A DNA stretch of 6,365 nt. It comes from an uncultured Collinsella sp. GTDB taxonomy: Bacteria; Actinomycetota; Coriobacteriia; Coriobacteriales; Coriobacteriaceae. Made by a program: the position numbers and the translations under genes. Position 1 is the stretch's first letter; each line of letters begins with the position of its first letter. The notes beneath the pieces were generated by a model. It was given only the letters and a program-made list of their open reading frames with translations, made no database searches and was not told the origin of the DNA. Of the stretch, positions 1 through 5,473 are shown piece by piece. Where the stretch lies: contig CABUBY010000093.1 in the NCBI GenBank assembly GCA_902489955.1, positions 1-6,365 of the forward strand, given 5' to 3'.

Positions 1-1
1 G

Positions 2-1048
2 CCGCTTACCTTCCGCGCACTCACCAATGAGCCGGTCGCGGTGGGCCTATTCGACGATCCCTCCGACCCCATCCACCACATTTCGCTGGCGCAGGAGCCC
101 GATCTGGTGGTCGTGGCGCCCGCGACGGCCAATATCATCGCCAAGATGGCCAACGGCGTCGCCGATGACCTCATCTCCACCACGCTGCTTGCGACGCCGC
201 GACCCATCGTGATCGCACCCGCTATGAACAACGGCATGTGGAAGGCGCCGGCGACGCAGGCCAACATGGCCACGCTGCGCGAGCGCGGTGTCCATGTGGT
301 GGGTCCGGGCAGCGGCTACCTTGCCTGCGGCGACGTGGACACGGGACGCATGAGCGAGCCCGAGGACATCGTAGAGGCTGTCTGTGAGGTGCTCAATCCC
401 GTGCCTCGGGACCTGACGGGTAAGCGCATCTTGATTACCGCCGGCCCCACGCACGAGCCGATCGACCCGGTGCGCTTCATTGGCAACCGCTCATCAGGCA
501 AGATGGGCGTCGCCCTGGCAGGGGAGGCCGCACGCCGCGGTGCCGAAGTCACGCTCGTGTTGGGACCGACATCGCTCGATGTTCCCCGCGGCGTGGAGTG
601 CGTGCGCGTGCAAACCGCCTCAGAGATGCTCCAGGCGGCACTGAGCGCCTTCCAGACGGCCGATGCGGCAATTTGTGCGGCTGCCGTCGCCGACTATACC
701 CCGGCGGCCCCTGCCGACCATAAGCTCAAAAAGGCTAACGAGCGCCTGGATCGCATCGAGCTCGTCGAGACGGTCGATATCTTGGCCGAGCTCTCGCGCC
801 AAAAGGGGGAGCGGCGCGTGATCGGCTTTGCAGCCGAGACCGATAACGTCGTCGAGTACGCCGAGCGCAAATTGGCCCGTAAGGGCTGCGATGCTATTAT
901 CGCCAACGATGTCTCGCGCGCCGATTCGGGCTTTGGAACCGATACCAACAAGGCCTGGATCGTGAGTAAAGCGGGTACGCAAGAACTTTCCGTGCTAACA
1001 AAACCCCAGCTCGCAGATACAATTTTGGACTTGCTTCAAAATTTATAG
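2..1048 (+). CDS. coaBC: Bifunctional phosphopantothenoylcysteine decarboxylase / phosphopantothenate-cysteine ligase, 5'-truncated
   Basis: This protein makes 4'-phosphopantetheine for coenzyme A in two steps: CTP-dependent joining of cysteine to 4'-phosphopantothenate (CoaB), then FMN-dependent decarboxylation (CoaC). The open frame runs in from the window edge. By comparison with E. coli Dfp (about 406 residues), roughly 48 N-terminal residues are missing and 348 are present. Visible CoaC residues are the catalytic His of IHHISLA (codon 77-79), the PAMN motif (218-229) and the substrate-clamp Cys in YLACGD (codon 326-328). CoaB starts near 410 with ITAGPTHEPIDPVRFIGNRS, whose Asn (485-487) matches E. 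coli N210. AAVADY and the KLKK motif (722-733) match the E. coli K289 region. Both halves look intact. A GTG at 41 lies inside the conserved CoaC domain and is not the start. No terminator separates this gene from the tRNA unit. Confidence 0.96.
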   Translation, partial: PLTFRALTNEPVAVGLFDDPSDPIHHISLAQEPDLVVVAPATANIIAKMANGVADDLISTTLLATPRPIVIAPAMNNGMWKAPATQANMATLRERGVHVVGPGSGYLACGDVDTGRMSEPEDIVEAVCEVLNPVPRDLTGKRILITAGPTHEPIDPVRFIGNRSSGKMGVALAGEAARRGAEVTLVLGPTSLDVPRGVECVRVQTASEMLQAALSAFQTADAAICAAAVADYTPAAPADHKLKKANERLDRIELVETVDILAELSRQKGERRVIGFAAETDNVVEYAERKLARKGCDAIIANDVSRADSGFGTDTNKAWIVSKAGTQELSVLTKPQLADTILDLLQNL

Positions 1049-1056
1049 AAAAGTTC

Positions 1057-1086
1057 TTGCACAAGGCTAAAGTTTCGGGTTAATAT
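1057..1086 (+). promoter_or_regulatory. Probable sigma-70 type promoter of the tRNA-Pro gene
   Basis: TTGCAC (1057-1062) resembles a -35 box and TAATAT (1081-1086) a -10 box, separated by 18 bp. They lie just after the coaBC stop codon. Transcription would begin near 1093, giving a 5' leader of about 35 nt before the mature tRNA. An overlapping TATACT (1084-1089) is an alternative -10 box but would have a poor 21-bp spacer. Confidence 0.6.
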
Positions 1087-1128
1087 ACTCCCTGTTGCAA
1101 GCGAGAGCAGAGCAACAAACAAAAGCTT

Positions 1129-1205
<77 letters not shown>

Positions 1206-1214
1206 GAAGTTTGC

Positions 1215-1250
1215 AGGTCAGGCACCTAGTGCCTGACCTTTTTTGTTTTT
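1215..1250 (+). terminator. Intrinsic terminator of the tRNA-Pro unit
   Basis: A perfect 11-bp stem pairs AGGTCAGGCAC (1215-1225) with GTGCCTGACCT (1229-1239) around the loop CTA. It is followed by T6-G-T5 (1239-1250). It starts 10 nt after the tRNA CCA. It would also stop any transcript running on from coaBC, which has no terminator of its own. Confidence 0.93.
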
Positions 1251-1314
1251 AATCACCATAATTATTTTGCTTAAAGCAACAACATTCCCGCTCGATGTAA
1301 TCACAGAATCAAAA

Positions 1315-1363
1315 CGTGTACATCAGCCACCAAAATCGACATGTTTGGAGGCTGATGTACACG
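1315..1363. repeat. Long imperfect palindrome / hairpin of unknown role
   Basis: A perfect 14-bp inverted repeat, CGTGTACATCAGCC (1315-1328) and GGCTGATGTACACG (1350-1363), continues inward past one A/A mismatch (1329 and 1349). Five more pairs follow (CCAAA 1330-1334 with TTTGG 1344-1348), around a 9-nt loop. Each arm contains the hexamer TGTACA. There is no T-run on the + strand side; on the - strand only TTTT follows the stem, so it is a poor terminator. It lies about 85 bp upstream of the -10 box proposed for the next gene. An 11-mer ACATGTYTGGA occurs at 1339-1349 in the hairpin and again at 1398-1408, so a larger repeated unit may extend towards 1410. It could be an interspersed palindromic element, an operator or an RNA structure; the sequence does not decide. 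Confidence 0.85.
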
Positions 1364-1424
1364 AATGCGAAATCCCCGCCGCCTAAAAGCGCCCTCCACA
1401 TGTCTGGACTCTCTATGCTTACGC

Positions 1425-1453
1425 TGGATAGACATCGCCGGAACGGGTATAGT
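1425..1453 (+). promoter_or_regulatory. Candidate promoter of the phosphatidyltransferase operon
   Basis: TATAGT (1448-1453) matches five of six bases of the -10 consensus. TGGATA (1425-1430) matches four of six -35 bases at a 17-bp spacing. Transcription would start near 1460, giving a leader of about 30 nt before the GTG at 1490. The -35 match is modest. Confidence 0.5.
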
Positions 1454-1478
1454 ATCGAAAGTTTTGTCGTTAACCAGC

Positions 1479-1485
1479 GGGGGAG
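1479..1485 (+). promoter_or_regulatory. Ribosome binding site deciding the GTG start at 1490
   Basis: GGGGGAG lies 4 nt before GTG 1490. The frame stays open back to 1316, but the translated upstream part covers the palindrome at 1315-1363 and the candidate promoter and shows no conserved domain. This site therefore supports the short form of the protein. Confidence 0.6.
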
Positions 1486-1489
1486 TCCT

Positions 1490-2194
1490 GTGGGCATCAA
1501 AAAGAAGATCAAAAAGGAGCTTATCGGCACTTCCGATTACCCGTCGAATAAGATCTTTACGATCTCCAATTTCATCACCTTTACGCGCCTGATCCTCACC
1601 CTGGTATTTCTGTACCTGTTTGTGACGGATAACAACCGCGTCATCGCCATCGTTATCTACGCCGTTGCCGCCTCCACCGACTGGATGGACGGTCAGATCG
1701 CCCGCATGACTAAGACGGTCTCGTGGCTCGGCAAGGTCATGGATCCCATTTGTGACCGTGCGCTGCTGTTCACCGGCGTGCTGGGACTGGTGGTTCGCGG
1801 AGAGCTGCCCATCTGGGTCTGCGTGCTCATTATTGGCCGCGACATCTATTTGGGCATCGGCACGCTTATCGTGCGCCATTATCACCGTCGCCCCATCGAT
1901 GTCGTCTTCCCCGGAAAGATTGCCACAGCGCTGCTCATGACCGGCTTCTCGCTCATGCTACTCGGGTTCCCCGTTATTGACGGCCTGCATCTTTTGCCTT
2001 CAGCCCTTACGGCCTTCCCAGGCCTCAACGGAAGCTCGGTGCCCCTCGGCATCTTCTTTGTGTACGGCGGCGTGATCTTCTCCATGCTCACGGCTGTCAT
2101 CTACTCCATTAAGGGCGGAGCGGCCATTAAACAGGCTCTCATGCATCCCGAAGACGAGGACATCGACTTTCTGAACCCTGAAATCGAAGACTGA
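1490..2194 (+). CDS. CDP-alcohol phosphatidyltransferase family membrane protein (PgsA-like or CAP-type cardiolipin synthase)
   Basis: This enzyme should transfer a phosphatidyl group from CDP-diacylglycerol to an alcohol such as glycerol-3-phosphate or phosphatidylglycerol, at the cytoplasmic membrane. From GTG 1490 it has 234 residues. The full family signature DxxDGxxARx8GxxxDxxxD is present: D64, D67-G68, A71-R72, G81, D85 and D89. The last two Asp bind metal and act in catalysis in this family. A basic N-terminus (KKKIKK) and the SNFITFTR segment (26-33) precede it. Hydrophobic stretches at about 31-46, 50-62, 90-106, 109-124, 150-165 and 186-207 fit the usual six-helix fold. The C-terminus is acidic (PEDEDIDFLNPEIED). 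The substrate cannot be read from the sequence: DPICDR differs from the DKLAD-like form common in PgsA. Context favours pgsA, because pgsA2 lies near garA in mycobacteria. A 66-bp gap leads to the FHA gene. Confidence 0.9.
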   Translation: MGIKKKIKKELIGTSDYPSNKIFTISNFITFTRLILTLVFLYLFVTDNNRVIAIVIYAVAASTDWMDGQIARMTKTVSWLGKVMDPICDRALLFTGVLGLVVRGELPIWVCVLIIGRDIYLGIGTLIVRHYHRRPIDVVFPGKIATALLMTGFSLMLLGFPVIDGLHLLPSALTAFPGLNGSSVPLGIFFVYGGVIFSMLTAVIYSIKGGAAIKQALMHPEDEDIDFLNPEIED

Positions 2195-2204
2195 TTCGTT
2201 GGGG

Positions 2205-2210
2205 TATGAT
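2205..2210 (+). promoter_or_regulatory. Possible -10 box of an internal promoter before the FHA gene
   Basis: TATGAT matches five of six bases of the -10 consensus and lies 11 bp after the phosphatidyltransferase stop codon. No convincing -35 hexamer is seen at 16-18 bp, where the sequence is the 3' end of the upstream gene. It would give a leader of about 45 nt. An internal promoter would let the FHA-MerR pair be expressed apart from the first gene. Confidence 0.35.
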
Positions 2211-2260
2211 TACGTACGGTTCATTATTTGCGGCACGTCCGCGATAAGTTAGGGGTTGTC

Positions 2261-2695
2261 ATGGACAACATGGTTAACAATATGCCTCAGAATGATAAGA
2301 CTGCTGACGCTACCTGCGTATTCCGCGTGCCTTCAAGCGACGTCACCGTTCCCGACCTCATGGCCAACGTGCGCATCACCGCCCCCGTTCTGTCCATCGT
2401 CAAGGGTCCGCAGACTGGTGCCGCCTTTGAGCTCGAGGATGACGTGACCACCATCGGCCGCGATCCCGCGAACGGCATCTTCCTCAATGACATGACCGTT
2501 TCGCGCAGCCACGCGCGCATTATTCGCGAGGGCCTCGGCGCTCGCATCGAGGACTTGGGCTCGCTCAATGGCACCTGGGTCGACGGTGCCATCGTCAATG
2601 CAGCCCCGCTGCACGACGGTTCTTCCGTTCAGATCGGTACGTTTACGCTCATCTACCACGAGAGCACGCCGGAGCGCATCGAAACCGGTGAGTAG
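2261..2695 (+). CDS. FHA-domain protein, GarA/OdhI-like phosphothreonine-binding regulator
   Basis: A 144-residue cytoplasmic protein with a short N-terminal tail and one FHA domain (about 43-137). The FHA residues that bind phosphothreonine are all present: G66-R67, S81-R82-xH84 and the loop LGSLNGT (99-105) with N103. The run IFLNDMTVSRSHA closely parallels IFLDDVTVSRRHA of corynebacterial OdhI, and KGPQTGAAFELE parallels its RGPNAGARFLLD. In GarA/OdhI, an N-terminal ETTSVFR motif is phosphorylated by PknB/PknG. The tail then folds back on the FHA domain and switches off inhibition of 2-oxoglutarate dehydrogenase and effects on glutamate enzymes. Here the equivalent is DATCVFR (16-22), keeping only the second Thr (T18). 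The ATG at 2261 is preferred over an upstream in-frame TTG (2228) because AGGGG (2251-2255) sits 5 nt before it. The target protein is unknown. The MerR gene follows after 3 nt, so translation is probably coupled. Confidence 0.93.
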   Translation: MDNMVNNMPQNDKTADATCVFRVPSSDVTVPDLMANVRITAPVLSIVKGPQTGAAFELEDDVTTIGRDPANGIFLNDMTVSRSHARIIREGLGARIEDLGSLNGTWVDGAIVNAAPLHDGSSVQIGTFTLIYHESTPERIETGE

Positions 2696-2698
2696 GGC

Positions 2699-3577
2699 AT
2701 GGCCGAACGCAACTATCTGAGTATCGGCCAAGTCGTCAACCTACTTCGAGGCGCATACCCCGATCTTTCGAACTCAAAAATTAGATTTCTAGAGGATGAG
2801 GGGCTCATTACCCCTCATCGTACGCCTAAGGGATACCGTCAGTACTCTAAGGAGGACGTTGATCGCCTGGAGGTCATCCTGCACTTGCAGAAGACCCGCT
2901 ACATGCCGCTCAACGTGATTAAGCAGCGCTTGGAAAACGCCACGGACTTGTCAACGCTCGCCTACGAGGTGGGCTTGCTGTCCGATGTTCCGCTCAAGAC
3001 GGAGCCCAAGGAGACTAAGCAAAAGCTGCATCCCATCGAGACCATTCCCGATATGCTGGGCGTCGAGATTTCGTTTATCCGTTCGCTCGCCGAGAACGAC
3101 CTCATTCGCATCATCAAGAGTCCGCAGAATCGTGAGCTCGTCGATGGTCGCGATTTCCCGATCATCCGCTACTGCTCCGAGCTGTCACGCTTCCATATCG
3201 AGCCGCGCAACCTGCGTCAGTACGTGTCTTCCGCCAACCGCGAGTCCTCGATGTTTGAGCAGGTGCTCGTGAGCATGCTCGGCATGGATACCTCCGATGA
3301 CGAGCGCGACGCCAAGCTCGAGCGTGCGTTTAAGAAGCTTCACGACCTGACGGAGGGCGTGCACACCGCGCTGCTCAAGAACCGCGTTTTTGAGTCACTC
3401 AACGCCGTGGTCGAGGACGCCGACATCGATGCACTCGATGAGGAAATCACTCGCTCCGAGTCCACCAAGGCCAAAAACGAAGAGACAGTCGCGCCGGCTT
3501 CACACGAGGATTCTCTCGTAAAGCCGCTCAAGGTCGTCGCCCCTTCGCAATCCGGCACCGTCACCGCGGGCAAGTAA
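2699..3577 (+). CDS. MerR-family transcriptional regulator, FtsR/Rv1828-like
   Basis: A 292-residue DNA-binding protein. The N-terminal MerR winged helix-turn-helix (about 6-82) starts with YLSIGQVVNLL. It contains SKIRFLEDEGLITPHR (26-41) and GYRQYSKEDVDRL, closely paralleling SKIRFLEAEGLVTPRR in mycobacterial Rv1828. The C-terminal half holds a second helical region (IPDMLGVEISFIRSLAENDL) and HIEPRNLRQYVSSANRE (166-182). The latter matches the VEPRHLRAF...ADRQ region of Rv1828 rather than a metal- or drug-binding MerR effector domain. A helix LHDLTEGVHTALLKNRVF (214-231) follows, then an unstructured tail rich in S, T, E and K. The corynebacterial homologue FtsR controls ftsZ; a cell-division role here is inferred. 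ATG 2699 comes 3 nt after the FHA stop. A perfect SD-like AAGGAGG at about 2850 is internal and appears to have no start of its own. Confidence 0.93.
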   Translation: MAERNYLSIGQVVNLLRGAYPDLSNSKIRFLEDEGLITPHRTPKGYRQYSKEDVDRLEVILHLQKTRYMPLNVIKQRLENATDLSTLAYEVGLLSDVPLKTEPKETKQKLHPIETIPDMLGVEISFIRSLAENDLIRIIKSPQNRELVDGRDFPIIRYCSELSRFHIEPRNLRQYVSSANRESSMFEQVLVSMLGMDTSDDERDAKLERAFKKLHDLTEGVHTALLKNRVFESLNAVVEDADIDALDEEITRSESTKAKNEETVAPASHEDSLVKPLKVVAPSQSGTVTAGK

Positions 3578-3604
3578 CAGCTGCCGCTTATCCGGCAACC
3601 CATT

Positions 3605-3610
3605 GAAAGG
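3605..3610 (+). promoter_or_regulatory. Ribosome binding site deciding the apt start
   Basis: GAAAGG lies 7 nt before ATG 3618. The same motif precedes the hydrolase (GGAAAGGA, 4167-4174) and the DegV gene (GAAAGGA, 5461-5467). This favours ATG 3618 over the in-frame TTG at 3603, which overlaps the site itself. Confidence 0.7.
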
Positions 3611-3617
3611 TCATGCA

Positions 3618-4148
3618 ATGTACGACTTCGAATCTCAAATCGTCGACATCCCCGACTATCCCGAGCCCGGAGTCATCTTTAAAGACATCACGCCGCTCTT
3701 CGGCAATCCCGAGGCGCTCAAAGCCATGACCGATGCCCTCGCCGAGCACTTTGCCGGCATGGGAATCACCAAGGTCGTAGGTCCCGAGGCTCGCGGCTTT
3801 ATGGTGGGCGTTCCCGTGGCCGTCGCTCTGGGCGCCGGCTTTGTTCCCGCACGTAAACCGGGCAAGCTGCCGCGCGAGACCGTAAGCCAGAGCTACGAGC
3901 TCGAGTACGGCACCGATTCAATTGAGATCCATGCCGACGCTATCAGCTCTAAAGATACCGTGTTGATTCTGGACGACTTGGTCGCGACGGGCGGAACCGT
4001 CGAGGCAACAGGTAAACTGGTGCGAGATATGGGCGCAAAGCTTGTGGGCTACGGGTGTATCCTTGAGCTTGCGTTTCTCAACCCGCGCGAGAAGCTCACG
4101 TCGACTGACGACGATGTTGAGCTCTTTAGCCTGGTGACGGTGGACTAG
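3618..4148 (+). CDS. apt: Adenine phosphoribosyltransferase
   Basis: This cytoplasmic purine-salvage enzyme converts adenine and PRPP to AMP and pyrophosphate. At 176 residues it is a normal length. Type I phosphoribosyltransferase features are complete. IPDYPEPGVIFKDITPL (11-27) is the Apt N-terminal signature. GPEARGF (55-61) and ARKPGKLPRE (78-87) form the adenine-side and flexible-loop segments. VLILDDLVATGGT (115-127) is the PRPP-binding loop with its Asp pair D119-D120. LEYGTDSIEIHADAI is nearly identical to the E. coli Apt segment. It lies 40 bp after the MerR gene and 32 bp before the hydrolase, so it probably shares their transcript. The small TGCCG/CGGCA hairpin in the upstream gap has no T-run and is not a terminator. 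No role specific to this operon can be read from the sequence. Confidence 0.97.
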   Translation: MYDFESQIVDIPDYPEPGVIFKDITPLFGNPEALKAMTDALAEHFAGMGITKVVGPEARGFMVGVPVAVALGAGFVPARKPGKLPRETVSQSYELEYGTDSIEIHADAISSKDTVLILDDLVATGGTVEATGKLVRDMGAKLVGYGCILELAFLNPREKLTSTDDDVELFSLVTVD

Positions 4149-4180
4149 CCGTTACCCTTAGTTACTGGAAAGGAAGCTAC

Positions 4181-5308
4181 ATGCGCACAGCAAACACGCA
4201 CAAAAACATGGCACGCTGCGCTGCTACGGCAACCCTCGCTTGTGTTTTGGGCTTGGGCCTCGCGGCTCCTGCCTACGCCGATACCGCATCCGACCTTGCC
4301 GCTGCTCGTACTAAGCTCGAGCAGATCGGTACCCAAACTCAGCAGATTTACGATGAGCTCGCCACGCAGACGCAGGCGCTCGATCAGACTGCCGGCGAGA
4401 TCACGCAAAAGCAGCAGGAGATCGCCGATGGTCAGGCCAAGCTCTCGACCTATGTCGCCGGCGAGTACAAAACCGGCGGTCTGAGCCTGCTTCAGGTTCT
4501 GACGGGCGTCGATGACCTGAGTGATATGCTCAACCGTCTGTTCTACTACGGCAAAGTTTCCGATAAGCAAGCTCAGACCATTCAAGAGGTCAAGGAGCTT
4601 AAGCAGCAGCTCACCGATAAGCAGTCCGAGCAGGAGAAGAACGTCGCCGCCACGCAAAAGAAGGTCGACGAGCTTAACGCCCAGCAGGCTGAAGCCCAGA
4701 ACGTCGTAAACTCCCTGGATTCACAGCTGCAGGCCGAGCTTGCCGCCGAGGCCGAGGCCAACGCCGCGCTGCAGGCTGGCATCAACGCCAGCACCGCCGA
4801 GAAGGCCACGGTGAGCAACGAGACTGCCGGTACGACCGAGAAGACCAACAATGGTGGCCAGACCAGCAATAACAACAACCAGGGCGGCAACACTCCGACT
4901 CCTACGCCGGCACCTGCTCCGACGCCGCAGCCTTCCACGCCCGCTCCGGCTCCGACGCCTTCTGCTCCGAGCCAGTCTGTTGATGGCGGTTCTGTTGTCT
5001 CGCGTGCATACAGTAAGCTTGGTTGCGCTTATTCTTGGGGCGGAATTGGCCCGAACAGCTTCGACTGCTCTGGTTTTGTTAGCTATTGCCTCACTGGTCG
5101 CTATTGCCGCCTGGGCACCACGGGTACCTTTATGGGCTGGACGCGTGTGTCCGATCCGCAGCCTGGTGACGTTGTGGTCAACTCGTACCACACTGGCATT
5201 TACATCGGTGGTGGTCAGATGATTCATGCTTCCGACTACAACACGGGTGTTATCATCAGCTCCGTTGCCGCCGGCATGAACAACAACTACATCTTCGTGC
5301 GCTACTAA
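4181..5308 (+). CDS. Secreted NlpC/P60 peptidoglycan hydrolase with PcsB/CwlO-like coiled coil
   Basis: A 375-residue exported cell-wall hydrolase, probably a gamma-D-Glu-diaminoacid (DL) endopeptidase. The signal peptide is 1-33: basic start, hydrophobic core ATLACVLGLGLAAPA, cleavage after AYA before D34. Residues 35 to about 205 are Gln/Glu/Ala-rich coiled coil. The core YVAGEYKTGGLSLLQVLTGV and SDMLNRLFYYGKV (from residue 91) resembles the helical module of PcsB and CwlO/RipC, which is held by FtsEX in those proteins. A disordered linker follows (about 208-267): Asn/Gly-rich, then Pro/Thr/Ala-rich, with an 11-bp DNA repeat GCTCCGACGCC at 4916-4926 and 4949-4959. The NlpC/P60 domain has C296 (FDCSGFV), H337 (SYHTGIYIG) and H349 (QMIHAS), the usual Cys-His-His set with 12-residue His spacing. 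Extra Cys residues occur in LGCAYSWGG, SYCLTG and RYCRLG. SD GGAAAGGA precedes ATG 4181. It is last in the operon, before a terminator. Confidence 0.95.
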   Translation: MRTANTHKNMARCAATATLACVLGLGLAAPAYADTASDLAAARTKLEQIGTQTQQIYDELATQTQALDQTAGEITQKQQEIADGQAKLSTYVAGEYKTGGLSLLQVLTGVDDLSDMLNRLFYYGKVSDKQAQTIQEVKELKQQLTDKQSEQEKNVAATQKKVDELNAQQAEAQNVVNSLDSQLQAELAAEAEANAALQAGINASTAEKATVSNETAGTTEKTNNGGQTSNNNNQGGNTPTPTPAPAPTPQPSTPAPAPTPSAPSQSVDGGSVVSRAYSKLGCAYSWGGIGPNSFDCSGFVSYCLTGRYCRLGTTGTFMGWTRVSDPQPGDVVVNSYHTGIYIGGGQMIHASDYNTGVIISSVAAGMNNNYIFVRY

Positions 5309-5331
5309 GTTATCCTACACAGCGTGTGAAT

Positions 5332-5370
5332 GTGGACCTCGTGGCTTTAAGTCGCGAGGTCCACTCTTTT
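5332..5370 (+). terminator. Intrinsic terminator after the hydrolase gene
   Basis: GTGGACCTCG (5332-5341) pairs perfectly with CGAGGTCCAC (5355-5364). Five more pairs (two G-U) extend inward to a TTA loop, so about 15 bp are paired. TCTTTT (5365-5370) and further pyrimidines follow. It begins 23 nt after the hydrolase stop codon and ends the operon that begins near 1460. Confidence 0.9.
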
Positions 5371-5383
5371 CTCTCTCATCTTA

Positions 5384-5418
5384 GACGACTATCTAGTATT
5401 CAAAACTAGATAGCCGTC
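5384..5418. repeat. Inverted repeat upstream of the DegV gene, candidate operator
   Basis: GACGACTATCTAGT (5384-5397) and ACTAGATAGCCGTC (5405-5418) are inverted copies matching at 13 of 14 positions, with a 7-nt spacer ATTCAAA. The sequence after it (CATTTGGTTT) is not a convincing T-run. The right arm reaches the place where a -35 box would lie for the TATAAT at 5439-5444. This position fits a repressor or activator site better than a terminator, but no specific regulator can be named. Confidence 0.75.
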
Positions 5419-5438
5419 CATTTGGTTTGCAAGAAGGC

Positions 5439-5444
5439 TATAAT
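5439..5444 (+). promoter_or_regulatory. -10 box of the DegV-gene promoter
   Basis: TATAAT is a perfect -10 consensus, 29 nt before the ATG at 5474. The expected -35 position (about 5415-5422) reads CGTCCATT and is not consensus-like. It is occupied by the right arm of the inverted repeat. A promoter with a good -10, a poor -35 and an adjacent palindrome suggests regulated expression. Confidence 0.6.
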
Positions 5445-5473
5445 TGTTGACGAACCATTAGAAAGGACCCTCT

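Noticed and set aside
47..454. Minus-strand open frame of 135 codons
   Set aside because: It lies entirely opposite the conserved CoaC/CoaB coding sequence and is an antisense shadow of GC-rich codons, with no recognisable domain.
1093..1117. TGTTGC / GCAACA inverted repeat in the tRNA leader
   Set aside because: Only 6 bp with a 13-nt loop; too weak to call a terminator or riboswitch.
1267..1279. TTGCTT-A-AAGCAA palindrome after the tRNA terminator
   Set aside because: Short and AT-rich; expected by chance in this low-GC gap, with no promoter or gene beside it.
1301..1885. Minus-strand open frame of 194 codons opposite the phosphatidyltransferase
   Set aside because: The plus strand carries the full catalytic signature; the minus product is low-complexity, His/Asp-rich and resembles no family I know.
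2228..2260. TTG at 2228 as start of the FHA gene
   Set aside because: No ribosome binding site precedes it, while AGGGG is well placed before ATG 2261, and the extra residues match nothing in GarA/OdhI.
2849..2862. Strong Shine-Dalgarno-like AAGGAGG inside the MerR gene, followed by TTG
   Set aside because: The TTG is out of frame with the gene and opens no supported product; the bases simply encode Lys-Glu-Asp.
3582..3598. TGCCG / CGGCA hairpin between the MerR gene and apt
   Set aside because: A 5-bp stem without a T-run; not a terminator, so the operon is not broken here.
4721..5227. Minus- and plus-strand alternate frames in the hydrolase linker and catalytic region
   Set aside because: These Arg/Ser- or Leu-rich translations come from the repetitive Pro/Thr/Ala linker read in the wrong frame.
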